Assembly: GCF_010435915.1 (NCBI RefSeq)
Contig: NZ_JAAFZH010000017.1
Span: forward strand, 62,001 to 126,000
Reading direction: 5' to 3'
DNA: 64,000 nucleotides
From: Spirosoma terrae
Lineage (GTDB): Bacteria; Bacteroidota; Bacteroidia; Cytophagales; Spirosomataceae
This document shows positions 44,780 to 54,541 of the stretch, piece by piece (positions within the stretch are counted from its first letter, which is position 1; every line of letters begins with the position of its first letter). A model generated the notes under the pieces. It was not told where the DNA came from. It worked only from the letters and a program-made list of their open reading frames with translations, and made no database searches. The translations under genes were made by a program, and so were the position numbers.

Positions 44780-45322
44780 TTAGGCACGTAACGCAACTTC
44801 TTCCCCAACTCGCGGAATTAAGCCATGCGAATCGTGTTGAAGTAGCATTTCGAAGAGCTGGACGGTAGCAGCCGCATCGCCCTGGGCGCGGTGACGATTA
44901 TTGAGCGGAATATTCAATGACTTACAGAGCTTTCCCAAACTATACGAAGGAAACCCAGGAAAAACCTTTCGGCTCGTCCGAACCGTGCAAACCGTTCGGC
45001 GCAGGTAGTCATGCCCAAGCCAGCCCAGTTCTTTTTTGATAAAATTAAAGTCGAAACTAACGTTGTGCGCTACAAAAATGGCATCCTGCGTAATATCGAT
45101 AACGCGCTCAGCGACTTCAGCAAACAAGGGTGCGTCCTGCACCATTTCGTCAGAAATGCCCGTTAAATGACGAATAAAAGGCGGAATAGGACATTCTGGA
45201 TTCACCAGCGAATGAAAGGAGTCAACGACTTGCCGCCCATCATGGCGAAAGATTGCGATTTCAGTAAGGCGAGCGGAGCCATTTACACCGCCGGTAGTTT
45301 CAACGTCGACAATACAATACAC
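44780..45322 (-). CDS. DnaQ-like 3'-5' exonuclease (DEDDh family)
   Basis: The 180-residue nuclease has all three exonuclease motifs: Exo I in IVDVETTGG, Exo II in VAHNVSFDFNFI and Exo III in RHRAQGDAAAT with the DEDDh histidine. It resembles the epsilon subunit of DNA polymerase III and stand-alone proofreading or RNA-degrading relatives. Without a polymerase-binding C-terminus or GIY-YIG domain, which substrate it cuts is open. It starts at GTG (45322), which matches the start MYxIVDxETTGG of the family. The S41 peptidase gene lies 83 bp upstream on the same strand. Confidence 0.92.
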   Translation of the reverse strand: MYCIVDVETTGGVNGSARLTEIAIFRHDGRQVVDSFHSLVNPECPIPPFIRHLTGISDEMVQDAPLFAEVAERVIDITQDAIFVAHNVSFDFNFIKKELGWLGHDYLRRTVCTVRTSRKVFPGFPSYSLGKLCKSLNIPLNNRHRAQGDAAATVQLFEMLLQHDSHGLIPRVGEEVALRA

Positions 45323-45405
45323 AAACGAGCGATTTACGGTACTCTGCTGATCGCGATAGCTACACGTCAGCCAATTACGAACTGTACACCGATAAAAGTA
45401 CGGCT

Positions 45406-46917
45406 TTAGCGCGACGCCTGCAATGGTCTGGTTTTAGTTGCAGGCCAATTGATACCAGGTCGTGCCACGATTCCCTCGCGAATAAGCCGAAGCGTATACT
45501 CCAGCACATAATCCCGATTCGTCATCAGATCATCGTAAGAACGCGTAACGGTAAAATCTGGTTCGACGGTGAATCCGTTTGCCCGATCAGCAACTACCGC
45601 ATGCGTTAACTTTTTAAGTGGGATACGTACCTGAATACGCGAGTTAGGCAACGTAATAGTTTTAAAATGACCGGCAAAGTCGCCCCAGTAAGCACTTCCG
45701 CAGGCTTCCCCGACAAATGTTCCTAAACCAGCGTCCAGCGTTTTGGCCAGTACCGACGTAGCTGCCGAAAACGAAGCGCCGTTCATCATAAAATAAAGAT
45801 TTCCCTTGAATGCGGTCCGATTGCGAGGATGAAAGCGACGGCGGGATGACCGGTTGGCAAAACCGCCTTTTCCATTCGATTTATATTGCAGGCTAAAATT
45901 GAGTGCTGAAAACGGATTCCAGCGAGAAATGAGTTCGTTCCGGGCAGCCTTCTTCATTTCTTCCTGCTCCATAATGGTAAACGGCTTAGGCATCCAGTAC
46001 TGAAGCAAATGCGCCGAGTTCAGCACGACACCGCCCCCGTTACCCTGCATATCGACAATCAAATTCTGTACATTTTCGTTACGTATTTCCCGAAAAGCCC
46101 GCTTGAGTCGTCGATTGAATGCCCACTGAAATGGATCTTTCTTTTTATGACTCATGAACGTGGATACGCGCAGAATGGCCGTGTGTGTGAGTGTATCAAT
46201 AACGCGTACTGACAGATTCGGGCGGTAATCGATTTCGTTACGGTATCGGCGCTGCATGTTGGCCCGGAAATTATTGAGCGTCAGACAGCCTACTCTCGCC
46301 CGGCGGATAAGTGTGTCGGCAGGCTGACGGTACGTAATGGTGATCGAATCGGCCCAGCCGTACCAGGCTGCGTAATAATCAGCGAACTGCACCAGACTCC
46401 ATTGGCGACGGCCCGTCAGGTTATCGCCATCAGAACCCGACCGATCGGCCTCCATCAATTCGGTATGGAGAGCAGAAACAGTACGTCCATTGATTGTTAG
46501 AAGCTCTGTGCCACGGTGCAGACTCGTATCAGCTGATACGTTATGACTGATGTAATACTGCCCTTCAACCGGACGAATATAGAACGGAATGAATCGAGTG
46601 TTTTTGCCGATAAAGCTCTTCTTATGATTTAGATTGGTATGGCCGTCCTTGAGGGATGTAACCAGGGGGCTAATATGACGAAAAAACGTCAGATAGTCCA
46701 TCGATGCCGTTAGCCCATTATAAAGCGAATCGTAGAGCTGCTCCATCTGAGGTTTGGGGGTATAGTAGCCCATACCAGGATGCAACAAATCGAGTTTACG
46801 CTTTAAATAAGAAAAATCCGTACGGGCCTGTTCGGGAGTAATTTTTTGCGCAGTTGTGATTGAACGGCCCAGCCCAATCAATAGTCCCAGAAAAAACAGA
46901 GTTCGGCAAATCGTCAT
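45406..46917 (-). CDS. S41-family C-terminal-processing-type serine peptidase, exported
   Basis: The 503-residue protein has a signal peptide (about 1-23, ending SITTAQ). The N-terminal helical region (25-120) contains the family segment YLKRKLDLLHPGMGYYTPKP and LVTSLKDGHTNL. A PDZ-like stretch around 125-165 includes GTELLTINGRTVSAL. The catalytic core lies at about 265-460: LIVDMQGNGGGVV, FMMNGASFSAATSV with the nucleophile Ser, and the following helix with the putative catalytic Lys. It is probably periplasmic and cleaves C-termini of envelope proteins or acts on an unknown substrate. Confidence 0.88.
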   Translation of the reverse strand: MTICRTLFFLGLLIGLGRSITTAQKITPEQARTDFSYLKRKLDLLHPGMGYYTPKPQMEQLYDSLYNGLTASMDYLTFFRHISPLVTSLKDGHTNLNHKKSFIGKNTRFIPFYIRPVEGQYYISHNVSADTSLHRGTELLTINGRTVSALHTELMEADRSGSDGDNLTGRRQWSLVQFADYYAAWYGWADSITITYRQPADTLIRRARVGCLTLNNFRANMQRRYRNEIDYRPNLSVRVIDTLTHTAILRVSTFMSHKKKDPFQWAFNRRLKRAFREIRNENVQNLIVDMQGNGGGVVLNSAHLLQYWMPKPFTIMEQEEMKKAARNELISRWNPFSALNFSLQYKSNGKGGFANRSSRRRFHPRNRTAFKGNLYFMMNGASFSAATSVLAKTLDAGLGTFVGEACGSAYWGDFAGHFKTITLPNSRIQVRIPLKKLTHAVVADRANGFTVEPDFTVTRSYDDLMTNRDYVLEYTLRLIREGIVARPGINWPATKTRPLQASR

Positions 46918-47023
46918 CAGTACTAGTTACGGTAGCAGTCAGGCACTTGCATCTAACTATAAATCCTACCGTGAAGATAGGATTTCGCGCAACTATAAAC
47001 AACCAAAAATGTTTAATATCTTA

Positions 47024-47476
47024 TTAAAATTTTGTTTCAGATTGGTTAGACAGAAATAAACGTATCAGTCCATATAACAATAGCCCGATAGGCCCAAGCA
47101 TAAAACACAAAAACAGACAGGGAATCAGCCAGGCATGGGCTATGCCGCGCGTCTGGCCGTCACGTAGCACATAGCTTCCTGCCACCAGGTCGAACGCCAG
47201 ATAATGAATCCACGCACCAAGCACAATTTCTTTGGGACCTTTAAATAATTCCTGTACACCCGCCAACGACCCGAACGAAGCTAAATCAACAGCAGGCCCA
47301 CCCAGAAGCACTGGAGCCACGAACAGATAGTAGATGTACATTCCGCCCAGGATCATGGGAATTGGCAGCATAGCGGCCAGCATTTGAGTAACTCGCCAGC
47401 GAGGTGCCACAATCATAAAAATCCACTGAGGCAACACAAGAAGGTTAGCGTAGGAGAAGGCGGTTTCCGGCGTCAT
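47024..47476 (-). CDS. ABA4-like (DUF4281) membrane protein
   Basis: The 150-residue protein has four predicted hydrophobic spans (about 10-25, 35-55, 90-105 and 115-140) and the pattern of the ABA4-like family: SYANLLVLPQWIFMIVAPRW, then LGAWIHYLAFDLVAGSYVLRD and LMLGPIGLLLYGLIR near the end. In plants ABA4 is tied to neoxanthin formation; in bacteria the role is unknown, though a link to carotenoid-producing strains is plausible. It is transcribed divergently from prmA across 150 bp. Confidence 0.87.
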   Translation of the reverse strand: MTPETAFSYANLLVLPQWIFMIVAPRWRVTQMLAAMLPIPMILGGMYIYYLFVAPVLLGGPAVDLASFGSLAGVQELFKGPKEIVLGAWIHYLAFDLVAGSYVLRDGQTRGIAHAWLIPCLFLCFMLGPIGLLLYGLIRLFLSNQSETKF

Positions 47477-47532
47477 AAGAGGTTATGAAAAGGTGAGGCA
47501 AAGAACTTCATTTCAATCACTTAAGATACTAT

Positions 47533-47540
47533 TATTTTTG
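47533..47540 (+). promoter_or_regulatory. TAnnTTTG -7 box upstream of prmA
   Basis: TATTTTTG matches the Bacteroidota -7 element exactly, about 87 bp before the ATG of prmA. A -33 TTG is not obvious. Confidence 0.35.
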
Positions 47541-47626
47541 CAATCTATCCATTTCCGAATACTGGCATCTGGCCTGGCATAATCTGATCTACACGACGGC
47601 GTCCCCTTTTTCATTACTTTAGAGGT

Positions 47627-48469
47627 ATGAATTATATTGAACTACAGCTACACATTTCGCCCGATTACACAGACATACTCACGGCTGAACTGGCCGAACT
47701 TGGCTTTGAATCATTTATCGAAACCGATGAGGGATTGAACGCTTACATTATTGAATCGGACTTCGACGAAACGCTTTTACACGAACTTGTTGCTAAATAC
47801 GACGCCCAAACTGCAATAGCCTACCAGGTGAATTCGTTAGAAAAACGAAACTGGAACGCCGAGTGGGAGCGCGATTACGAGTCGATAGAAGTGGCAAACA
47901 GTGTCCGGGTCCGGGCGTCCTTTCATCAACCGGACGCCCGGTTTCGTTACGATATCATCATTAATCCGAAGATGTCGTTTGGTACGGGCCATCACGAAAC
48001 AACGGCCATGATGCTGGAACAGCAATTAGCCCTTGATTTTGACGGTAAAACTGTGCTCGACGTGGGTAGCGGAACCGGCATTTTGGCGATTCTGGCCGCG
48101 AAAATGGGCGCAAAAACAGTAGAAGCGTTTGATATTGAAGAATGGGCTGTCGAAAATGCTATTGAAAATGCAGCCCTGAATGATTGTCCTCAGATTTCGG
48201 TATTTCAGGGCACGATTAATGATATTAGTTCTCGGCATGAACTGAACCCGATTCAATACGATATTATTCTGGCCAATATAAATCGCAACGTATTACTGGC
48301 AGAAATTCCCATCTATACACATTTACTAAACGAAGGAGGCCATTTGCTGGTGAGTGGTTTTTATGATCACGATGCTACTGATATTCAGCAAAAAGCCATT
48401 GATTCCGGGCTTTTCCCAGCTAAAACAATGTCGTTACGGGACTGGACTTCGCTCGCATTTAAGAAATAA
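47627..48469 (+). CDS. prmA: Ribosomal protein L11 methyltransferase
   Basis: PrmA trimethylates ribosomal protein L11 at several sites using S-adenosylmethionine. The 280-residue protein has an N-terminal ferredoxin-like domain that recognises L11 (about 1-70) and a C-terminal Rossmann methyltransferase domain with the SAM-binding motif DVGSGTGILAI, the preceding SFGTGHHETT loop and an LANINRNVL motif. Length and motifs are typical. A 1677-aa unknown protein gene starts 39 bp downstream in the same direction and may be co-transcribed. Confidence 0.95.
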   Translation: MNYIELQLHISPDYTDILTAELAELGFESFIETDEGLNAYIIESDFDETLLHELVAKYDAQTAIAYQVNSLEKRNWNAEWERDYESIEVANSVRVRASFHQPDARFRYDIIINPKMSFGTGHHETTAMMLEQQLALDFDGKTVLDVGSGTGILAILAAKMGAKTVEAFDIEEWAVENAIENAALNDCPQISVFQGTINDISSRHELNPIQYDIILANINRNVLLAEIPIYTHLLNEGGHLLVSGFYDHDATDIQQKAIDSGLFPAKTMSLRDWTSLAFKK

Positions 48470-48508
48470 GACGATCAAACGTTAGGTTATACTTTTCGCA
48501 ACAACTAC

Positions 48509-51500
48509 ATGAACCGCATCTACTCCAGCTATCGATATGGTTTGTCGGATGGCACCCATTTTTACGCTACGTGGTTTTTGGGGCAATTAAAGACTGCTCA
48601 GGCTTTAGCTATACTTCTGTCTGTTCTTACCCTATCGAACACATTTGGCCAGGCCGTCAGAATATCCGATAAACCAGATCAGTTTGTAGCTGATGTGCAA
48701 AAGCTCATGGCCACGGGTGGCGGAGTGGCGGTTCGGGCAGGAACCAACCTGCAGTCGTTATGGTCAGAAAATAGGCTAAGTCCTCAGCAGCAGGAACGTA
48801 TTATGACACTGAGCCGGAAGATGAACCAGAAGCGCTGGCAACCGGCTACGTATTTCGTTCCGTTCTACGAATCCATATATCATGCTGTTAATACGCAGAA
48901 GCAGGCAACAGCATCGGCCGACGTAGATGGTATTTTGACGGTAGCCGAGAAACTGTTCGACGCCAACGACCCTAAAGCCTTTGCTCGTAGTCTGGAAACA
49001 GCCCGGCGGTTTCTCGAACGACGAGAACTGTATACCAGCAACTATAATAAACTGTACGCTCAGGGCGGTTCTTTTCAATTTCGTTACGTAGACAGTGGTC
49101 CGGTTGCTACGTCTGGCAGTAACCAGACTGCGCAGGACTCGGCGGCATCAGCCAAAGCGTCGGCAGACCGTTCTCGCTTTGACGGCTGGGACACCCCTGC
49201 TTCATCGGATTCGGCACCGACCCGCCCGCTTGGGCCTAAATTTATTCCCCAACGTCGGCCCATACCGTCTGTTTCAGGGGCTGTACTTACGTTGAAAGAT
49301 GTATCGTTAGCTATGGTCGCCAATGGCGATTCGGCCCTGCTGAGCAATACGAACGGTGATTTGATGCTAAAAGACGGGACCTGGGTTGGGCAAGGGGGCA
49401 AATTTACCTGGGAAACCGCTGGTAGACCCGACATTTTCGTTACGTTGACGGACTATTCGTTAGCCACAATGAGCCCGAAACTGATGGCTGACGACGTAAC
49501 GCTCACGTACGACAAAACGAAAACCATAAAAGGTGTTTTTGAGTATGTCAGCAAGAAAAAAGGTGGCCCCGTTACGTATCCGCGTTTCATGTCCTGGCAA
49601 AACGATGTGAAGTTAATCGACTTAGGCCCTGATATAGAATATTTGGGTGGCATTGCCTTATCAGGAACGCAAATGGTTGGTGCATCGGCCAGTGGCCGGC
49701 CATCGCTACTGACCGTAAAATATAACGGCAAAACAGCGTTCAAAGTCAGTAGCCGCCGATTCGATTTCAGCGTCAGCGACACAACCGGTTTCGGTTTCGA
49801 TAGTGTGGCGGCAACCTCATCGAAGCAGTTGATTTCGGCAGGTTCAGCGGCTTTTGTTGGTTATATCGATACGGATTCCATCTCGCACCCTTACGTAAAG
49901 TTCAGGTACGACAAAAAACAACGTATCGCCTGGCTTGATCGCGAACTCCGCACCGAATACGCCCGCGTTCCGTATGCCGACTCGTATCATAAGTTTTACA
50001 TCCAGCCCGAAATAGTACGCTGGGACCTTCCCCGTCGCAAGATCGATTTCTATCAGGTAGGCGCTAAGCGCGAGGTTCCCGTCCGGTTTGAATCGTTCGA
50101 TTATTTTCAGCCACAACGCTATTCAGATTTAACGCTCGATTACGGTTTTCATCCGCTCCAGATCGTTGCTAACTACATTGCGACTAAAAAGCAGCAAACG
50201 TTTCTGGACGACGATATAACCCAGTTCGCCAGTAAAGTTAATCCGGCAGCACTACGTGGTGCGCTCAACCGAATGGTGGTAGAAGGCTACCTCGACCGGG
50301 ATGTAAACACAGCCGTTATGCGTTTAAGCCGGAAAGGCTATTTGTATGTGCTGGCATATACGGGCAAACGCGACTACGATAACTTCCAGGTTCAATCACT
50401 TTTTGCTTCCAACGACAGCATTAAGAATGCAAGCATTAATCTGGACGATAAAATGCTGACCATTCGGGGCGTAGATCGGTTTACCCTTTCCGATTCGCTG
50501 AAGATTTTCGGCGTTCCTTCCGACAAAACGCTACGTATCGGTAAGGGAAGAGCCTTTACGTTGAATGGTCAGTTTAAAGCCGGAACGCTACGTTACGCTG
50601 GGCGCGATCTTAAGTTCGATTACGATAAGTTTTCGATGAACCTGAACAAGATCGACTCGATTACCTTTTCATCCTCTAAACTGGCCTCGCAGGGGAAGGA
50701 AGGTGAAGTTGGGGGCGATATAAAATACGAGAATCCGGGAACAGTTTATTTTGGCAGTGCCGACAACAAATCCGGCCGAATTGCGGGTAAGAAAACCACT
50801 CAGCGACTAGTTATGCCGGAAGGAATGACGGTTTATTTTAACCAGCCTATTCGCGGGAATATTACCTATAATCAGAAAGTTTACTTCAAGATACCGGCTA
50901 TTGACAACGACAGCTTAGGCAAAGGCGATATTTCGTTTATTGGTACGTTCCACTCCGACGGTATTTTCCCGCCGTTTAAAGCGGAGCTAAAAACCATGCC
51001 CGACAATACGTTAGGTTTTGTTCATAAAGCGCCCGCCACCGGTTATCCTATTTACAGTAATAAAAAAGGCAGCTCGCCATCGAACGTAAAATTTACGGGC
51101 GAGCTGACAATGGATAAAACGGGTTTACGGGCAGAGGGCGTTCTAAATCATTTAACAGCCAGCCTCGATACGAAAGGCATCCTATTCATGACCGATTCGT
51201 TACTGGCCTCGGGCGATAAAGGCGAAATTAAAGAAGGGCTCGTTGGCAAAGGCTATTTCCCACAGGTTCAACTGAATAACTACAGCCTGAAATGGTGGCC
51301 CAAAGCCGACAGTATGGTCATCACTACGTCGAAAAACAATTTCAATTTTTATAATGCGACGGCCAACCTGGAAGGTAGCCTGGTGCTACGTTCAGCAGGC
51401 CTGTTTGGGAACGGTACGCTACGTCGGCGCGATTCAGAAGCCATCTCGAAAAGTATCAAGTTTAATAAAGAAGGCTTCGTTGCCGACAATGCTCAGTTTA

Positions 51501-53542
51501 AGGTCATATCCGACAAAGACGCTAACCGCCCGATGTTGCTCGGAAAAGGCCTTACAGTTGATTTTAACCAGACAAAAGGTATTGTTGGGCTAGCTATCAA
51601 TCAGAATACGACCATCGACGATACGTTGGGGGGAGCCAATATGGAGTTTCCATTTGCAGCCTATAAGACAAATATCAACCGGGCGCAGTGGAACATCAAT
51701 GCAAAAACAATCGCCATGAAAGGTGATGTTAAAAGCTCTACGTTTACAGCCACGGCCGAAGAGCAGGAAGGGCTGACGTTTAACGGATCGGCGGCTGTGT
51801 ATGACGTAGAGAAAATGATGCTTAACATTAGCGGAGTACCTTACGTTACGTCGGCCGATGCGCGTATCTATCCCGATAAAGGTCTGGTTGCGGTTCGGCG
51901 GAATGGCGAAATGCTTCCGCTGAAAAATGCCAAACTGGAACTAGATACGATCAATTTATTCCACCGACTCAAAAACGGAAATATACAGGTTCTCTCCAGA
52001 ACCAAGTTTGCGGGCGACGCTACGTATCAGTTTGCTACGGCCAAAGGCGATACAGCCAGCATTAAAATGGGCAGTTTTGAGCTGAAAGAAGCCCCTGCAG
52101 TTGCAGCCGCTAACCTGACGGCCGATGCTAAAAAATCGTCCAGGAGTCGTCGCGGCTCGTCGAACAAGCCCGTCACTACGTATTTCACGGTTGCGCGCGC
52201 TGAGGTCGACGAAGATGACAATCTTCAGCTGGCTCCTAAAATGCTCTTTAAGGGTTCTATATCGATGCAGGCGCCCGATCGTGACTTAGCGCTGGATGGT
52301 GCCATTAAACCAGCGCTCAAAAAGCGGCCTGACCTGATAAGTGGCTGGATACCGTTCAAGGAAAAAATTGCGGAACGACTTGAAATAAAAGTAGACAAGA
52401 ATCTGAAAAATGAGGGGGGGCAACCATTAGTTGCCGGTATTCATTTCCGACTTGGCAATGCCGGTTTATATCCGACTTTCCTTTCTCCTAAAGAAGATCC
52501 CAAAGACGAAGATCTTTTTTCGGCTACCGGCATTATGAGCTACGATGAAAAGGATAAAGTGTACCGAATTGCCTCGAAAAGCGGAGAGTTACCCGCCGAT
52601 CCAGCCATCGTTGCAACCGCAGATAGCTCAGGTCGATCAGATAGTACGGCCATAGCCAGCACGGATGAGGTTGAAAATGCATTTACATTTAACGATACGC
52701 GGGGTCTGATGACCTTCAAAGGCAAGTTGAACCTGTTAAATTCAGCCCCCAATGAGTATCTGCTGGCATCAGGGGCAGCCCGAATCAATATTGACAGCAG
52801 CCAGTATCGACTTAATACCCTGCTGGCCTTTACTTTCCCCGTCCCCGATCAGATTAACAGTATCATTGCCGACAAAATTGTTAAGACGAATCTGGAAGAG
52901 AAAAATGACGAAGCCGCAGACGATGATCTAAATCGGCTATCGGACAAATTACTGCCTCTGATTGGTCAACAAGCAGTTGATGCGTATCGAATAAAAGCAC
53001 AAAACCAGCACGTACCGTTAAATCAGGCATCGCCGAAATTAAACGCAATGCTTGTTTTGGCCAATGCGAACCTGCGCTGGTCTGAAAAATTCAGCTCCTT
53101 CTACAGTACGGGGCAGTTGGGCGTCTCCAATATTGCCGCAACGGATGTTAATGCGCAAATGGATGGCTTCGTCGAGATTCGTAAAACAACAAACGGTGAT
53201 GAAGTTACTATCTATCTGGAGGCCTCATCCGATGTATGGGCGTTTTACGATTACAAACCTGGTAATTCACCCGGTGCGATAGGGCAGCTCGCTATTATTA
53301 CGTCCGATCAGGACATTAATGATCGGCTACTGGCAGGTTCGAAGAACAGCTCAAAGGCGGCTGTAGAGGTCGTGGCGGCCACTGCTGATGAGAAAACTAT
53401 TTTTGTTGACCGCTATCTGGATCAATACAAAACGAAAACCAAACCAGCGCCTAAGCCTAAGGTACAACCAGGGCAAAAAGTTGTTGAGAAGAAAAAGGAA
53501 GAAAAGAAGAAAGATAAAGAGGCCGAAAAAGAGGGCTTCTAG
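48509..53542 (+). CDS. Very large exported protein of unknown function (1677 aa)
   Basis: I do not recognise a named domain. The protein has a long N-terminal region with a hydrophobic segment at about 28-48 (QALAILLSVLTLSNTFGQ), so it is probably exported. Residues 50-200 are helical. The rest, to about 1560, is strand-rich with repeated motifs in which charged and apolar residues alternate, such as LTYDKTKTIKGVFEYVSKKK, NLDDKMLTIRGVDRFTL and NLNKIDSITFSSSKLA. Such patterns recall LptD/OstA- or AsmA-like envelope proteins, but no motif supports a firm assignment. The C-terminal 40 residues are extremely Lys/Glu-rich (KKKEEKKKDKEAEKEG). It ends at a strong terminator, so prmA and this gene could form a transcription unit. 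Confidence 0.7.
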   Translation: MNRIYSSYRYGLSDGTHFYATWFLGQLKTAQALAILLSVLTLSNTFGQAVRISDKPDQFVADVQKLMATGGGVAVRAGTNLQSLWSENRLSPQQQERIMTLSRKMNQKRWQPATYFVPFYESIYHAVNTQKQATASADVDGILTVAEKLFDANDPKAFARSLETARRFLERRELYTSNYNKLYAQGGSFQFRYVDSGPVATSGSNQTAQDSAASAKASADRSRFDGWDTPASSDSAPTRPLGPKFIPQRRPIPSVSGAVLTLKDVSLAMVANGDSALLSNTNGDLMLKDGTWVGQGGKFTWETAGRPDIFVTLTDYSLATMSPKLMADDVTLTYDKTKTIKGVFEYVSKKKGGPVTYPRFMSWQNDVKLIDLGPDIEYLGGIALSGTQMVGASASGRPSLLTVKYNGKTAFKVSSRRFDFSVSDTTGFGFDSVAATSSKQLISAGSAAFVGYIDTDSISHPYVKFRYDKKQRIAWLDRELRTEYARVPYADSYHKFYIQPEIVRWDLPRRKIDFYQVGAKREVPVRFESFDYFQPQRYSDLTLDYGFHPLQIVANYIATKKQQTFLDDDITQFASKVNPAALRGALNRMVVEGYLDRDVNTAVMRLSRKGYLYVLAYTGKRDYDNFQVQSLFASNDSIKNASINLDDKMLTIRGVDRFTLSDSLKIFGVPSDKTLRIGKGRAFTLNGQFKAGTLRYAGRDLKFDYDKFSMNLNKIDSITFSSSKLASQGKEGEVGGDIKYENPGTVYFGSADNKSGRIAGKKTTQRLVMPEGMTVYFNQPIRGNITYNQKVYFKIPAIDNDSLGKGDISFIGTFHSDGIFPPFKAELKTMPDNTLGFVHKAPATGYPIYSNKKGSSPSNVKFTGELTMDKTGLRAEGVLNHLTASLDTKGILFMTDSLLASGDKGEIKEGLVGKGYFPQVQLNNYSLKWWPKADSMVITTSKNNFNFYNATANLEGSLVLRSAGLFGNGTLRRRDSEAISKSIKFNKEGFVADNAQFKVISDKDANRPMLLGKGLTVDFNQTKGIVGLAINQNTTIDDTLGGANMEFPFAAYKTNINRAQWNINAKTIAMKGDVKSSTFTATAEEQEGLTFNGSAAVYDVEKMMLNISGVPYVTSADARIYPDKGLVAVRRNGEMLPLKNAKLELDTINLFHRLKNGNIQVLSRTKFAGDATYQFATAKGDTASIKMGSFELKEAPAVAAANLTADAKKSSRSRRGSSNKPVTTYFTVARAEVDEDDNLQLAPKMLFKGSISMQAPDRDLALDGAIKPALKKRPDLISGWIPFKEKIAERLEIKVDKNLKNEGGQPLVAGIHFRLGNAGLYPTFLSPKEDPKDEDLFSATGIMSYDEKDKVYRIASKSGELPADPAIVATADSSGRSDSTAIASTDEVENAFTFNDTRGLMTFKGKLNLLNSAPNEYLLASGAARINIDSSQYRLNTLLAFTFPVPDQINSIIADKIVKTNLEEKNDEAADDDLNRLSDKLLPLIGQQAVDAYRIKAQNQHVPLNQASPKLNAMLVLANANLRWSEKFSSFYSTGQLGVSNIAATDVNAQMDGFVEIRKTTNGDEVTIYLEASSDVWAFYDYKPGNSPGAIGQLAIITSDQDINDRLLAGSKNSSKAAVEVVAATADEKTIFVDRYLDQYKTKTKPAPKPKVQPGQKVVEKKKEEKKKDKEAEKEGF

Positions 53543-53545
53543 ATG

Positions 53546-53589
53546 CATAAAAAATGGGCTTGAAAATCGTTTCAAGCCCATTTTTTATG
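53546..53589 (+). terminator. Strong intrinsic terminator
   Basis: Perfect 20-bp arms (53546-53565 and 53570-53589) with a 4-base loop begin 4 bp after the stop codon. The A/T flanks of the stem provide a U-tract in either direction. Confidence 0.92.
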
Positions 53590-54031
53590 TACCCAACTAA
53601 AGCCAGCCAATTTTTATAAGGCTAACGCTATGTTCCGAAAAAACGAAATATGACAATTTTAACGCTGTAATATGGCTTTTATCAAAACAAAAGGGCGTTA
53701 TAAGGAATAGCACAAAAGCGAGAACTTGGAATAATTTTCCTTTATAAGATATTTTTAATTTTATGATTATTTCTTAAAAAAATTATACAATAGTAAAGTA
53801 CAATAGCTTATAGACCTCTATACAAACCCTCCATTAAATAACTAAAAATCAAATACTTAACTAAAATACAATAACACAAAACAGAACAAATACAGTAATT
53901 CAACCTATAACAATACGTATAAGCTATAGACTTTAAAGCCTATAGTTTTTTTTCATATATAGGTAACCAGAGATCAGGTAATTAGTCTAAAACTTAGATC
54001 TAACCCATCACGGAACTTAAAGACCATAAAA
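53590..54031. other. AT-rich leader of the polysaccharide locus
   Basis: About 440 bp of markedly AT-rich DNA with A/T runs (for example around 53760-53900) precede the receiver-like gene. Inverted CTATAG units occur near 53927-53946. I see no reading frame or exact promoter pair, and suspect promoter and regulator-binding sites. Confidence 0.45.
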
Positions 54032-54541
54032 ATGAATCCAAAATATCATTTGCTGATAGTGGATGAAAATCCCTACGTAGCTGATATTCTTATTCAGACT
54101 TTAAAAGCAGACTTTACCGTAACTGTAGCACACACAGGTCATGAGGCAGCTCGCTTATTGATACAAGGGAACCGGTTTGACTGCGTGGTCACTGAATTAG
54201 ATTTACCAGTTTTCAGTGGACTTGAATTAACTAAGCTGATTCGAATGAGCAAGCTTATTTTTCAAACTCCTGTTATTATACTATCTAACGTCCCTGACAG
54301 CAACACACGTATTGAATGTCTTGAGCAAGGTGTTGATAGTTATATCACGAAACCGTTTAACCCTCTTGAGGTAAAAGCCAAAATTCACGCCATATTACGG
54401 CGCACGGCCACCTCTCAAGAACCTGTACAGCAAACGAACGCTTCTGCTAGCCTGCAAGCCGAAGACAAGTCGTTCTGGCCAACCAAATCAAAAATATTTT
54501 CAGCTTTATTCAGAAGCACTCTGGTAGCCCAAAGTGCATGA
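54032..54541 (+). CDS. Stand-alone receiver-like protein with Glu at the phosphorylation site
   Basis: The 169-residue protein matches a response-regulator receiver over residues 5-125, with no output domain. The acidic pair is present (Asp11, Glu12 in IVDEN), as are the Ser of IILSN and the TKPF lysine. The position of the phosphorylated Asp, four residues before the conserved Pro in strand 3, holds Glu55 (TELDLPVFSG). Glu at this site often mimics the phosphorylated state or blocks phosphorylation, so this may be a constitutively active or non-phosphorylated signalling protein; that is inference. The remaining 44 residues are polar (about 126-169, QQTNASASLQAED). It precedes the sugar transferase by 376 bp. 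Confidence 0.9.
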   Translation: MNPKYHLLIVDENPYVADILIQTLKADFTVTVAHTGHEAARLLIQGNRFDCVVTELDLPVFSGLELTKLIRMSKLIFQTPVIILSNVPDSNTRIECLEQGVDSYITKPFNPLEVKAKIHAILRRTATSQEPVQQTNASASLQAEDKSFWPTKSKIFSALFRSTLVAQSA

